NCBI GenBank assembly: GCA_964194555.1
Contig: CAXMMT010000063.1
Coordinates: 1-54,530, forward strand
Length of the DNA: 54,530 nt
Direction of reading: 5' to 3'
DNA from: SZUA-217 sp964194555
GTDB taxonomy: Bacteria; Actinomycetota; Acidimicrobiia; Spongiisociales; ZC4RG35
Under the pieces are notes generated by a model. It was not told where the DNA came from and did not search any database. It worked only from the letters and a program-made list of their open reading frames with translations. The position numbers were made by a program, and so were the translations under genes. Of the stretch, positions 1 to 8,638 are shown in pieces (the first letter of the stretch is position 1; each line of letters begins with the position of its first letter).

Positions 1-381
1 CATGGCGACCACCGAGGCGACACCAATGATGAGGATCAGAGGTCCGGCGATCAATGTCAGGCCAATCCCCGCCACACCTGCCACTCCGACAGCAATCCAG
101 GTTGCAGTCCACATCTGTCGTGGGGTGATCACTCCGAGTGCCACCATCCTCGGTGGTCCCAACCTGTTCTCCGCATCGGCCCCACGCTTGGCGTCCGAGG
201 CATCGTTGGCGAAGTTGGCTGCGACCTGAATTGCGACCGCGCCGATCAGCGTCCAGACGAGGGCATCGATTCGGTAAACGCCGTCGCCGTAGGCGAGGCC
301 GCCACCGACCAGAACAGGCACGAGCGCTGCCGGGAGGGTGTGGGTGCGGGCAGCCGTCCTCCAGGCCTGGAATCTGGTCAC
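1..381 (-). CDS. menA: 1,4-dihydroxy-2-naphthoate polyprenyltransferase, N-terminal part (MenA)
   Basis: A UbiA-family integral membrane prenyltransferase cut by the window edge; 127 N-terminal residues are visible with no stop. MenA attaches the polyprenyl tail to 1,4-dihydroxy-2-naphthoate, giving demethylmenaquinone. The family motif for Mg-prenyl-diphosphate binding is seen at residues 59-69 (N-D-A-S-D-A-K-R-G-A-D), after a first hydrophobic segment (about 18-31) and a second (about 42-56); further membrane helices follow. The chosen start is GTG at 381, 11 nt beyond the menB stop, with no clear Shine-Dalgarno. The menB/menE neighbourhood makes MenA more likely than another UbiA enzyme. 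Confidence 0.85.
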   Translation of the reverse strand, partial: MTRFQAWRTAARTHTLPAALVPVLVGGGLAYGDGVYRIDALVWTLIGAVAIQVAANFANDASDAKRGADAENRLGPPRMVALGVITPRQMWTATWIAVGVAGVAGIGLTLIAGPLILIIGVASVVAM

Positions 382-392
382 CTGGTCAGCAC

Positions 393-1292
393 TCAGTAAT
401 GCCAGGGGAAGCGGCTGAAGTCGGGATCTCGCTTCTCGAGAAACGAGTCCCGGCCTTCCTCTGCCTCATCGGTCATGTAGCCGAGCCTGGTCGCCTCGCC
501 GGCGAAGATCTGCTGGCCGACCAGACCATCGTCGATCATGTTGAAGGCGAACTTGAGCATGCGCTGCGCCGTCGGGCTCTTGGCTGCAATCTCGGCGGCC
601 CATTCCAGTGCCACGGCTTCGAGGTCGGCATGGGGGATCACGGCGTTGACCATGCCCATCTCGAAGGCCTCTTGAGCCGAGTATTCGCGTCCGAGAAAGA
701 AGATCTCCCGAGCCCTCTTCTGACCTACCTGTCTGGCGAGGTAGGCCGACCCATAGCCGGCGTCGTAGGAAGCAACGTCGGAGTCGGTCTGTTTGAAGAT
801 GGCGTGTTCCTCCGAAGCCAGGGTCAGGTCGCACACGACATGGAGACTGTGGCCGCCGCCAACCGCCCAACCGGGCACGACGGCGACGACAACCTTGGGC
901 ATGAATCGGATCAGCCTCTGAACCTCGAGAATGTGAAGCCGGCCGACCTTGTCAGGATCGACAGTGTCGCTCTCTTCGCCTTCGGCGTACTTGTATCCGT
1001 CTTTCCCTCGGATCCGCTGATCGCCACCTGAGCTGAACGACCAGCCTCCGTCCTTTGGGGAGGGACCGTTCCCCGTCAGGAGGACACAACCCACATCTGT
1101 GCTCTGGCGGGCATGGTCGAGAGCGACGTAGAGCTCGTCGACCGTGTGAGGACGGAAGGCGTTGCGCACTTCGGGACGATCGAAAGCGATCCGCACTGCA
1201 CCCACCTCTCTGGCTCGGTGATAGGTGATGTCGGTGAAGTCGAGCCCGGGCACTTCGTCCCAGGCGGCAGAGTCATAGATATCAGAAACCAC
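393..1292 (-). CDS. menB: 1,4-dihydroxy-2-naphthoyl-CoA synthase (MenB)
   Basis: A crotonase-fold enzyme of 299 aa that closes o-succinylbenzoyl-CoA to 1,4-dihydroxy-2-naphthoyl-CoA in menaquinone synthesis. The N-terminus (WDEVPGLDFTDITYHR) and the segment with SFSSGGDQRIRG are characteristic of MenB rather than of general enoyl-CoA hydratases; the oxyanion-hole region GWAVGGGHSLHVVCDLTLAS follows, and the C-terminus ends EKRDPDFSRFPWHY as in MenB proteins. It starts with GTG at 1292, only 31 bp from the divergent menE start, and is followed closely by menA. Confidence 0.95.
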   Translation of the reverse strand: MVSDIYDSAAWDEVPGLDFTDITYHRAREVGAVRIAFDRPEVRNAFRPHTVDELYVALDHARQSTDVGCVLLTGNGPSPKDGGWSFSSGGDQRIRGKDGYKYAEGEESDTVDPDKVGRLHILEVQRLIRFMPKVVVAVVPGWAVGGGHSLHVVCDLTLASEEHAIFKQTDSDVASYDAGYGSAYLARQVGQKRAREIFFLGREYSAQEAFEMGMVNAVIPHADLEAVALEWAAEIAAKSPTAQRMLKFAFNMIDDGLVGQQIFAGEATRLGYMTDEAEEGRDSFLEKRDPDFSRFPWHY

Positions 1293-1323
1293 GAACCGAG
1301 AGGATAAGGGGCAGAATCGTCTT

Positions 1324-2520
1324 GTGATCGATTGGTTGAGCCGAGTTGACCCGAAGAGACCATTCCTGAAGACGGTCGGGCGAGTCTGGACCTACGGAGA
1401 GACGTACGACGAGGTGCGTAGTCGCGTCACCGGTGAGGTCGCCATCTTGCGTCCCGTCCTCGATGCCGGCTCTGTGTTTGCTTGTCTTGCAGGTGTCAGT
1501 GGTGGAGGGGCCGTGCTCGTCGGTCCTGGCCTGGACGCGCCGGCGGTCCACGATCTTGCGGGAGCATCGCTGGTCATGTTCACCTCCGGCACAACGGGTA
1601 GGCCCAAAGGTGTGCGACTCACCGCCGACAACCTCGAAGCCGCATCGGTCGCCTCAATCGAACATCTCGGACACGACGAGTCCGACACCTGGCTCCTGGC
1701 GATGCCTCTCAATCATGTTGGCGGGCTGTCGATTCTGATTCGATCTGCTTTTGCCGGTGGCTCGGTGCGTCTTCTTCCTGGCTTTGATGCCAGGACCTTC
1801 TCCGGCGCCATTCGTGGGGATGTGACGATGGTCTCGGTGGTGCCGACGATGCTTCACCGAATCCTGGAGTTCGACCCGGCGCCGTATCAGGGTCTGCGTG
1901 CGGTTCTTGTTGGTGGGGGTCCGATTCCAGACGGACTGCTCAGAAGGGGCGCAGTAGCCGGTCTCCCCGTTCTACCCAGCTATGGAATGACCGAGACATT
2001 CGGCCAGGTGGCGACTCTCAGACCAGGCTCACCGCTGGAGAGTCGGGCCCATCCACTTCCCGGGATCCGTCTTCGCATCGGTTCGTGCGGCCTGATCGCT
2101 GTCAGGGGACGTCAGGTGTCTCCCGGTTATCTCGGAGAGCCGGACCGCGACGACGATTGGTTTGTCACCAGCGATCTGGGAGAGCTCGATGACGACGGCG
2201 CTCTGAGAGTCGCCGGGCGTGTTGATGCTGTCATCGTCACCGGTGGTGAGAACGTCGACCCGATGCGCGTGGAGGTCGAGTTGCTGGCCCACCCCGGTGT
2301 GGACGATGTGTTTGTGGTTGGTATTCCCGACGAGAGATGGGGTGAGATCGTGGCGGCGGTCTATGTGGGCTCCGCAACAGAAGACGAGCTGGCATCCGAT
2401 CTCGGAGAGCGTCTACCCCGTCACATGGTTCCTTCCAGGTGGGCAAGAGTGGATGCGATAGCGACGACGGCTCTTGACAAGCCCGACCGTTCAGCCGCTC
2501 GAACTCTCCTGGAGGGATAG
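1324..2520 (+). CDS. menE: o-succinylbenzoate--CoA ligase (MenE)
   Basis: An AMP-forming acyl-CoA ligase of 398 aa that activates o-succinylbenzoate for MenB. The P-loop-like motif MFTSGTTGRPKG lies at residues 85-96, followed by the PSYGMTE adenylate-binding motif and the GRVDAVIVTGGENVDP hinge region. The short N-terminal domain is usual for actinobacterial MenE. A GTG start sits in the 31-bp gap shared with menB. The last 30 bases overlap the convergent transporter gene. Assignment to MenE rather than another acyl-CoA ligase rests on length and the menB/menA context. Confidence 0.88.
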   Translation: MIDWLSRVDPKRPFLKTVGRVWTYGETYDEVRSRVTGEVAILRPVLDAGSVFACLAGVSGGGAVLVGPGLDAPAVHDLAGASLVMFTSGTTGRPKGVRLTADNLEAASVASIEHLGHDESDTWLLAMPLNHVGGLSILIRSAFAGGSVRLLPGFDARTFSGAIRGDVTMVSVVPTMLHRILEFDPAPYQGLRAVLVGGGPIPDGLLRRGAVAGLPVLPSYGMTETFGQVATLRPGSPLESRAHPLPGIRLRIGSCGLIAVRGRQVSPGYLGEPDRDDDWFVTSDLGELDDDGALRVAGRVDAVIVTGGENVDPMRVEVELLAHPGVDDVFVVGIPDERWGEIVAAVYVGSATEDELASDLGERLPRHMVPSRWARVDAIATTALDKPDRSAARTLLEG

Positions 2521-3945
2521 AGCCCCCTTCTCTTTCTTCAACCCCCAGGCACCGATGACGGTGGCAACCATCATGATTACGGCGGCTATGCCAAAGATAG
2601 AATGCAACCCGGCTACCTGCGCCAATGGATCGGCGGCCGATGCACCACCGTCGGGGAGGACGCCTCCATTGGCGGCAGCGACACGAGCGGCCCAGATTGA
2701 TCCGAGGACGGCGATGCCCACGATTTGCCCTAGAAGCCTGGTGAGGTGGAGAAGCCCGCCGGCGACACCTGTGTACTCGGGTGGGACGCTGCCCATGATG
2801 GCGCTGTTGTTGGGAGACTGAAAGACCCCGATTCCTATTCCGTAGGGCACTGCAAGAACGGCGAAGTGAATGGCAGTCGAATCAGTCCCCAGAGTCAGGA
2901 AGCCCAAGTAGGTGAGCGCGATGACCGACAGCCCGATGAGCGTGAGTCTCCTGATCCCGATTCGGTCGGATAGCGTGCCGGACAGAGGTGAAACGACGCC
3001 CATCATCAGGGGTGCCACACCAAGCAAGAGGCCCATGGTGAGCACATCAAAACCGAGGACACCTGCGAGGTAGAACGGCAGCAGGATAAAGGTGGCCGAG
3101 AGACAGACGAACACGAGGACACCGGTGACAACGCCCACGGTCAGCATTGGAGTCTTGAAGAGACGGATTTCCAGCATCGGTGACTCGACCTTGAGTTCGA
3201 CGAAGACGAAAGTGACGGCCGCAATTGCGGCCACGGCGAAGGCGAGAAGTATCCCGGGAGATCCGAATCCGGCTTCCTGGCCGACGGTCAGCGCAAGTGA
3301 AAGGCTGAAGAGGGACACGCTCATCAGAAACGCTCCAACGAAATCGAATGTTTGGCCGTGCGCTGGTTCTGTCTTGGACACGTAGCGCAGGGCCATCCAT
3401 GTACCCACGATTCCGACCGGGATGTTCACCAGGAAGATTGCTCGCCAGCTAAACGTTGAGATCAGAATCCCACCAAGGACGGGGCCGGTGATTATTCCAA
3501 TAGAGACCGCGGTCATCACCCATCCCAACGCCTTGCCACGTTCCGATGTCGGGAACGCCTCGACGAGTATCGCTGAGCCCAGGGCCAGGATCATTACGGC
3601 GCCGAGTGCCTGCACGACCCGAAATCCGATGAGCCAGGAGATGTCGGGAGCGAGTCCGCACACCGCGGAGGCGATGGTGAACACCGAGAACCCGGTCGCA
3701 TAGATCATCTTCTTGCCCACGACATCGCCGAGACGACCCACTCCCAGAGTGAGGGTGGCAATGGTCAGCAGATAGCCGAGCGAGACCCACTGGATCACGT
3801 TGAATGTCGTGTCCAACTCCTCGACGATGGTGGGGAAGGCAACATTGACGATCGATCCGTCGATCGTCGCCAAGAGAATCCCTACCGAGACGGTGGCTAA
3901 GACGAGCCACTTGCGTTGCTGGTCGACCGGTGGCGTCTTGTTCAA
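2491..3945 (-). CDS. MFS multidrug efflux transporter, DHA2 (EmrB/QacA) family
   Basis: A 484-aa membrane transporter with about 14 predicted helices. The N-terminus LATIDGSIVNVAFPTI is the DHA2 signature in helix 1, and helix 5 shows the antiporter motif C region (SIGIITGPVLGGILI). Such proteins export drugs or metabolites in exchange for protons. The 3' end overlaps menE by 30 bp in convergent orientation. The O-methyltransferase 13 bp upstream on the same strand may be co-transcribed. The substrate cannot be told from sequence. Confidence 0.88.
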   Translation of the reverse strand: MNKTPPVDQQRKWLVLATVSVGILLATIDGSIVNVAFPTIVEELDTTFNVIQWVSLGYLLTIATLTLGVGRLGDVVGKKMIYATGFSVFTIASAVCGLAPDISWLIGFRVVQALGAVMILALGSAILVEAFPTSERGKALGWVMTAVSIGIITGPVLGGILISTFSWRAIFLVNIPVGIVGTWMALRYVSKTEPAHGQTFDFVGAFLMSVSLFSLSLALTVGQEAGFGSPGILLAFAVAAIAAVTFVFVELKVESPMLEIRLFKTPMLTVGVVTGVLVFVCLSATFILLPFYLAGVLGFDVLTMGLLLGVAPLMMGVVSPLSGTLSDRIGIRRLTLIGLSVIALTYLGFLTLGTDSTAIHFAVLAVPYGIGIGVFQSPNNSAIMGSVPPEYTGVAGGLLHLTRLLGQIVGIAVLGSIWAARVAAANGGVLPDGGASAADPLAQVAGLHSIFGIAAVIMMVATVIGAWGLKKEKGALSLQESSSG

Positions 3946-3958
3946 GCAGCCACCGTAC

Positions 3959-4606
3959 TCACCGGACGCGTCTTGCTATCAAGATTCCCTCACGCATCGG
4001 AGTCACCGTGCTCTCGAAGTCCGAATCTGCGGCTACGAGACGATTGAACTCGTCTGTGCCGTATCCCTCGTCGATCCAGCCCTGACCGGTGCCGTAGACA
4101 TTGTCGGCAACCAACAGACCACCTACCGCGATCATCGGCTTGATGGCAGCGAAGTATTCGACGTACTCGCTCTTGACGGCATCGATGAAGACGAAGTCGA
4201 GAGTTTGGTCTCCAAGACGTTCTCGGAGGGTGGGCAATACGTCAAGGGCTGCTCCGCGAATGACCTCCACTTTGTCGCCGACACCGGCCGTGGCGAACTC
4301 GGACTCGGCAAAGTCGGCATGCAACTCTTCGTATTCGACGGTGACGAGTTTCCCATCGGGCGCCAGTCCTCTGGCGATCCAGATTCCCGAATACCCGGCA
4401 AGGGTGCCCAGCTCGAGTGCCAGGTGACCCGGGGTCAGGGAGACCAGGATCTTGAGAAGCTGCCCGACATCTGCGGAGACGGCGATACGAGGGAGCCCCG
4501 CGGCGACGGCGCGGTCCATCAATCCGTTCATCTGCTCGTCCTCGCTTCCGAAGACCTCTCTGGCGTAGCTATTGAGGAAAGCCCAGCGTTCTGGTGTCAT
4601 TGTCAT
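3959..4606 (-). CDS. class I SAM-dependent O-methyltransferase
   Basis: A 215-aa enzyme of the caffeoyl-CoA/catechol O-methyltransferase type (Methyltransf_3). It shows the SAM-binding loop (ALELGTLAGYSGIWIA), the acidic ribose-binding strand (LVTVEYEE), and the metal/catalytic strand DFVFIDAVKSEYVEYF followed by GGLLVADNVYGTG. Family members methylate catechol-like hydroxyls with a divalent metal. It lies upstream of the DHA2 exporter on the same strand; the pair could modify and export the same type of compound, which is inference. Confidence 0.85.
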   Translation of the reverse strand: MTMTPERWAFLNSYAREVFGSEDEQMNGLMDRAVAAGLPRIAVSADVGQLLKILVSLTPGHLALELGTLAGYSGIWIARGLAPDGKLVTVEYEELHADFAESEFATAGVGDKVEVIRGAALDVLPTLRERLGDQTLDFVFIDAVKSEYVEYFAAIKPMIAVGGLLVADNVYGTGQGWIDEGYGTDEFNRLVAADSDFESTVTPMREGILIARRVR

Positions 4607-4648
4607 GGGGCCAGGCTACGTCCCCAACGGCTGGGTGTTTCTCCCGCG

Positions 4649-4954
4649 TCACTCTTGATTGATGATGACCGCAGCGATCCAAGAGGAGATGACGTAGCCA
4701 GCTATGAAGATGACCTGAAGCCCGGTTGAACCGAAATCAAGACAGCTGAAGTTGCCGACGGCTTCGCATCGGCTCGTAAGGATCTCTGAACCGGCCGAAA
4801 CTAGAGCAGTAATCAGCCCGATCACCCCGGCCGCGATGAGAAACCGGCGAGTTGTCTTGGGGCGTCCTTTGCGACGGGCCACCACGAACAACGGAATACT
4901 GAAGGCCAACATCAGTCCGGTGAAGAAGAAGAACGCGGCGAAGAACATTGCCAC
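4649..4954 (-). CDS. small integral membrane protein, unknown function
   Basis: A 101-aa protein with three clear hydrophobic segments (about residues 2-25, 37-55 and 78-98) separated by a basic loop (ARRKGRPKTTRR) and a short loop carrying two cysteines. I do not recognise a family. It lies between the methyltransferase and arfB on the same strand, with gaps of about 30-40 bp on each side. Basic residues in the loop between the first two helices suggest that loop faces the cytoplasm. Confidence 0.6.
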   Translation of the reverse strand: MAMFFAAFFFFTGLMLAFSIPLFVVARRKGRPKTTRRFLIAAGVIGLITALVSAGSEILTSRCEAVGNFSCLDFGSTGLQVIFIAGYVISSWIAAVIINQE

Positions 4955-4987
4955 AGGGGCTCCTCTCGTCGTGTCACCGTAAGAAGC

Positions 4988-5392
4988 TCAATCGTCGACA
5001 CGTGGCCGCCGGCGTTGCTTCTTGACATCCGAGCGCGCCTTCTTCTCCGTCAGCCGCTTGTTCTTCGATGCCCGGGTTGGCCGTGTCTGTTTCCTTGGCT
5101 TGGAGTCGGCAAGCGCCTCTTCGATTCGTTCCGCCAGTCTTTGGCGGGCCTTCTCCCGATTCTGATGTTGAGAACGTGACCCGGAGGCGGACACTTCGAC
5201 AACGTTGCCAAGTCTTGATGCCAGTTTCTCTTTCACGTCTGTCGGAAGCGAAGATTCATCTACTCGAAATCGAAGACGAACCGCTGTCTCGTTTCGATTG
5301 GCGTGCTGGCCGCCAGGACCGCCGGAAGTCTCGAAACGCTCCTCCAACTCGGCTCCGGGGATGATCCAATCCCGGACCTGAAGGTCCTCCAT
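4988..5392 (-). CDS. arfB: alternative ribosome-rescue factor ArfB (YaeJ-like peptidyl-tRNA hydrolase)
   Basis: A 134-aa class I release-factor-like protein. The GGQ catalytic motif is at residues 27-29 in the context SGGPGGQHANRNETAVRLRF. There is no stop-codon-recognition domain. The C-terminus is a lysine/arginine-rich tail (from about residue 97), which in ArfB enters the empty mRNA channel of stalled ribosomes. Length and architecture match ArfB. It probably frees ribosomes stalled on non-stop mRNA. Confidence 0.9.
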   Translation of the reverse strand: MEDLQVRDWIIPGAELEERFETSGGPGGQHANRNETAVRLRFRVDESSLPTDVKEKLASRLGNVVEVSASGSRSQHQNREKARQRLAERIEEALADSKPRKQTRPTRASKNKRLTEKKARSDVKKQRRRPRVDD

Positions 5393-5439
5393 TGGCGATC
5401 AGCCACCGTTGCCATGGAGATTCATTGCATGGATCTCCA

Positions 5440-5477
5440 ACCTGATCTCATCAGGCCTACCTGATTTCATCAGGCCT
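5440..5477. repeat. two 19-bp tandem repeats over the 3' end of the inositol-phosphate synthase gene
   Basis: Two consecutive 19-bp units (5440-5458 and 5459-5477) differ at one base. Each contains an inverted repeat, CCTGAT...ATCAGG, so on the minus strand the inositol-phosphate synthase stop codon is followed by two small hairpins. The first-transcribed unit contains the stop codon itself, so the duplication copied the gene end. There is no T-run, so this is a weak candidate terminator. A separate hairpin GGAGAT...ATCTCC lies at 5416-5437. Confidence 0.6.
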
Positions 5478-6792
5478 CGTCGTAATACTCGGTCCCGAGA
5501 TGGGTGATCAAGTCCTCACCCATCATGTGGCGCAGGTTGTTCTTCAGCTTGGTGAGCTGGATGAACAGGTCATTCTCCGGGTAGAGACCGGTTGCTGTCT
5601 GAGGGCTCTTGAAGTAGAAGGACAACCACTCCTGCACGCCGCTCTTGCCCGCCCGAGCTGCCAGATCCATGAAAAGGGCCAGGTCGAGAACGATCGGGGC
5701 CGCCAGGATCGAGTCCTTGCAGAGGAAATCGACCTTGATCTGCATCGGATAGCCGAGCCATCCGAAGATGTCGATGTGATCCCAGCCCTCCTTGTCGTCG
5801 CCCTTTGGCGGGTAGTAGTTGATCCGCACCTTGTGGTAGAGGTCGCCGTAGAGAGTGGGGTAGACGTCGGGTTGGAGAATGTGCTCCAGAACACCGAGTT
5901 TGGAGACTTCCTTGGATCTGAAGCTGTCAGGGTCGTCGAGGACCTCGCCATCGCGGTTGCCGAGGATGTTGGTGGAGAACCATCCCTTGATACCGAGCAT
6001 TCTCGCCTTGAGGCCGGGGGCGACCATGGTCTTGATCAGGGTCTGACCGGTCTTGAAGTCCTTGCCGGCTATTGGCACTCCTTCCTGAGCGGCGAGCTGA
6101 GTTATCGCCGGAATGTCCACGGAGAGGTTGGGAGCGCCGTTCGCAAACGGGACACCCATCTTCAAGCATGCATAGGCGTAGACCTGTGACGGTGAGATCC
6201 TCGAGTTGCTATCCTTGAGTCCTTGCTCGAACGAGCCCAGGTCGAAGTGGACTTCGCTGGGCTCTTCGTAGCCCTCGGTCGAGCCACACCAGACCGCCAC
6301 CAGCCGATCGACCTGCTTCTCGGCCTGGAAACGATCGATGTCCTCCATGAGAGCTTCGGCATCGTCCATCAGGGTCCCGGTTGATTCCTTGACCTGGTCG
6401 ACACCGTCGAGGTTTCTGACCCAACTGGGTGAGAAAACGGCTGACATTGGCCGTACCGCCCGCAATTCGTCGCCGATGCCTTCGATGTGGCGGGCGTCGA
6501 GGACCCCGGCCTTCATCGCCGCGGTGTAGGCGTCATCGGAGTAAGGGTCCCAACCACCAAATTCGAGGTCGTCGAGACTCGCAAGGGGAACGAAATCCCG
6601 GATCAACGGGTTGCGCACGTCGGTGCGTCTTCCCAGCCTGATGTGCGCCATCTGGGTGAGAGATCCGGTCGGCTCGGCGTATCCTTTGCGAGCTGCCATG
6701 ACACCGGAGATGAAGGTGGTGGCTACCGCACCCATTCCCGGGGTGAGCACACCGAGCTTCCCCTCTGCGGGGGTCAAGGTTGGTTCAGACAT
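5470..6792 (-). CDS. ino1: inositol-3-phosphate synthase (Ino1-type)
   Basis: A 440-aa NAD-dependent enzyme that converts glucose 6-phosphate to 1D-myo-inositol 3-phosphate, the first step to phosphatidylinositol and mycothiol in actinobacteria. It shows the NAD-binding N-terminus (LGVLTPGMGAVATTFISGV) and the catalytic core (GKDFKTGQTLIKTMVAP; SFRSKEVSK; YPPKGDDKEGWDHIDIFGW; KVDFLCKDSILAAPIVLDLA). The sequence is of full family length. It starts with ATG at 6792 preceded by AGGAGG (complement of 6797-6802). The 71-bp gap to the divergent gene at 6864 must hold both promoters. Confidence 0.95.
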   Translation of the reverse strand: MSEPTLTPAEGKLGVLTPGMGAVATTFISGVMAARKGYAEPTGSLTQMAHIRLGRRTDVRNPLIRDFVPLASLDDLEFGGWDPYSDDAYTAAMKAGVLDARHIEGIGDELRAVRPMSAVFSPSWVRNLDGVDQVKESTGTLMDDAEALMEDIDRFQAEKQVDRLVAVWCGSTEGYEEPSEVHFDLGSFEQGLKDSNSRISPSQVYAYACLKMGVPFANGAPNLSVDIPAITQLAAQEGVPIAGKDFKTGQTLIKTMVAPGLKARMLGIKGWFSTNILGNRDGEVLDDPDSFRSKEVSKLGVLEHILQPDVYPTLYGDLYHKVRINYYPPKGDDKEGWDHIDIFGWLGYPMQIKVDFLCKDSILAAPIVLDLALFMDLAARAGKSGVQEWLSFYFKSPQTATGLYPENDLFIQLTKLKNNLRHMMGEDLITHLGTEYYDEA

Positions 6793-6863
6793 GAGGCCTC
6801 CTGGAGAACACGGTATCGGAGTTCGACGTTTTCCGGTGAATCGGCCAGCGTTAGGCTCGGTCT

Positions 6864-7328
6864 GTGGATTCTCCTCCCGACTTGCTAGGGCCCGGCGTCG
6901 ACGTGGCGCTCCTCGCTGACGCGGTACAGGCGGTGCGCGGCAAACTGTTCATCCTCGGTGGGGGATGGGACACGCTTTGGGTTCAGAGATTTCCTGCAAG
7001 ACATCCCAGCCTGGCGATTGGGCTGCGACTTCGGGTTCCCGTTTCCTGGGCCAGCGACAGTCTCAAACTCTCGGTCGAGCTGCAAGATGCCGACGGTCAG
7101 CCCCTGCTACCGCGCCCGCTCTCACACGACATAGCGATGCCGTCGAGTGCGCAGCATCCGCCCAACGCATCCGACTTTGGTCTGATCCGTTCGTTCACCT
7201 TCAACAATCTGATGTTCGAGAAGGAAGGGTCCTACTCGTTCGTGATCTCTGTGGATGACGAGCCGGTCTCCAGGCTTCGATTCTCCGTGCGAGCCCGCGT
7301 TCCCAGAACCCACCCGGAACCGGATTAG
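6864..7328 (+). CDS. DUF6941-like protein of unknown function
   Basis: A 154-aa protein with no signal peptide or membrane segment. Residues 26-50 (RGKLFILGGGWDTLWVQRFPARHPS) and a following beta-rich pattern (LAIGLRLRVPVSW, LSVELQDADGQPL, GSYSFVISVDDEPVSRLRFSV) resemble DUF6941, a family predicted to be an immunoglobulin-like beta sandwich; I make this match from memory. The start at 6864 is in the shared divergent region with the inositol-phosphate synthase gene. It reads in the same direction as the M23 peptidase 113 bp downstream. Confidence 0.65.
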   Translation: MDSPPDLLGPGVDVALLADAVQAVRGKLFILGGGWDTLWVQRFPARHPSLAIGLRLRVPVSWASDSLKLSVELQDADGQPLLPRPLSHDIAMPSSAQHPPNASDFGLIRSFTFNNLMFEKEGSYSFVISVDDEPVSRLRFSVRARVPRTHPEPD

Positions 7329-7441
7329 CCCTCTCTCCGTCTAATCCGGTGTTTGCATAAAGTTGATACCCCCATACCGTTGCATGGTCTTTGGGACGCG
7401 CAATCAGTCCCGGTCTTCTTCCAGAATCCCACGGAGGCTTC

Positions 7442-8080
7442 ATGCTGTTCAGAATCATCAGGCGACTGGCTGCGTTTGTCGCGGCGTTGGCGGTCGGTGT
7501 CATCGTGATTGTCCCGGCACCGCCGGCGCAAGCCCACTCTGATGCCGGTCCGCCGTTTGAGATTCGGTTCCCCCAGGAGACCGACAAGACGAGCTTCTCC
7601 AACGATTGGGGTGCCCGCCGATCTGGGGGCCGCAGACATATCGGAACGGATCTCATGGCGGACGCCAAGATGACCGAGGTGTACGCCGCTGCCGACGGTG
7701 TTGTGGTCAAGGTGAGCGAGAGCCCTCGAGCCGGTCGTTATCTGATCATCGAACACGCGGAAGGGTGGGAGACCTACTACATCCATCTCAACAATGACGG
7801 CTTTGACGACGACGGCGGCGAAGGCCCATGGACGTTGACCGTGGCGCCAGGGGTCGAGGAAGGCGCATCGGTCGAGGCCGGTCAACTCATTGGTTGGGCC
7901 GGTGACTCCGGCAATGCGGAAGGCAACTCGCCGCACACCCACTTCGAGCTTCGTTTCAACGGACGACCATTGAACCCCTATCCGTATCTCGAAGCCGCGT
8001 TTGAGCGGGACCATGCGGACCTGCTGCGGAAGATGCAGACCCTGCTCAACCAGATTGACGGTTCTGTTCAGATCGTCTGA
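7442..8080 (+). CDS. secreted M23-family metallopeptidase (peptidoglycan hydrolase)
   Basis: A 212-aa zinc peptidase of the LytM/lysostaphin type. Residues 1-31 form a signal peptide (MLFRIIRRLAAFVAALAVGV..., cleavage after AQA). Zinc and catalytic residues are visible: H66 and D70 (RRHIGTDL), H115 (YYIHL) and H165/H167 (SPHTHFELRF). The ATG at 7442 is preceded by GGAGG six bases upstream, which fixes the start despite an open frame further upstream. It probably cuts cell-wall cross-links. The 3' end overlaps the convergent gene by 13 bp. Confidence 0.92.
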   Translation: MLFRIIRRLAAFVAALAVGVIVIVPAPPAQAHSDAGPPFEIRFPQETDKTSFSNDWGARRSGGRRHIGTDLMADAKMTEVYAAADGVVVKVSESPRAGRYLIIEHAEGWETYYIHLNNDGFDDDGGEGPWTLTVAPGVEEGASVEAGQLIGWAGDSGNAEGNSPHTHFELRFNGRPLNPYPYLEAAFERDHADLLRKMQTLLNQIDGSVQIV

Positions 8081-8505
8081 GCGTCTTCCAACGCAACGAC
8101 CTTCTCAACAAGCTCGGGATCGTCGGGATCCACCCTGACGACCTCCCTGGTTTGAGTTGGTGGGTATTCAGCGCGTGAGACCCATATGACCCGGGTCACT
8201 TCCGAGTTGGCCACGGCTCTTGCCCAGCCGCGAAGGACATCGTCGACGGTTTGGGCGAAGGATCGCTCCCGGTCGTCCATGGCTGCTTCGACGATGAGTA
8301 TTGCCGAGAAGCACCGGGTGGATGCCGTCTCCACATGACTCTCGTCAGAGACATCTCCGAGGGCTACCTTGAAGCCGCTCCTCTTCAGTTGCGCACCGAC
8401 GCTCTCATCGGAGACGAACGCCCTGATCTCACGATCCGGCTCAGCCAGGCCATCGAGGATGGCCTGACCAGCGGAAGTGTCTGCACCTACAACGATCACC
8501 GGCAC
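8068..8505 (-). CDS. NmrA/SDR-like NAD(P)-binding protein
   Basis: A 145-aa Rossmann-fold protein. The N-terminal strand and loop (MPVIVVGADTSAGQAILDGL) is a variant nucleotide-binding loop, followed by a second strand (REIRAFVSD), a GDVSDESH segment and SAILIVEAAMDD. It is about half the size of a full NmrA/SDR enzyme and lacks an obvious YxxxK catalytic pair, so it may bind cofactor without catalysis. The 3' end overlaps the convergent M23 gene by 13 bp. Confidence 0.65.
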   Translation of the reverse strand: MPVIVVGADTSAGQAILDGLAEPDREIRAFVSDESVGAQLKRSGFKVALGDVSDESHVETASTRCFSAILIVEAAMDDRERSFAQTVDDVLRGWARAVANSEVTRVIWVSRAEYPPTQTREVVRVDPDDPELVEKVVALEDAQTI

Positions 8506-8638
8506 GGCACGAAACCTACATGACCATGAGAGCTTTCCCCATAGAGAACGGTCGAGTACAATCCCACTACGGTGATAGTGTTAATTCATGGTGTTCAGTT
8601 ATCGAAGCTCCAAACAGTTCCCTTTGAGGTGAGTTTTC

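Noticed and set aside
138..1031. Long plus-strand open frame opposite menA and menB
   Set aside because: It is antisense to clear menB sequence, is rich in Arg and Gly as expected from high-GC shadow frames, and matches no family.
5500..6189. 229-codon plus-strand frame opposite the inositol-phosphate synthase gene
   Set aside because: Antisense shadow of a conserved enzyme with no Shine-Dalgarno and no recognisable domain.
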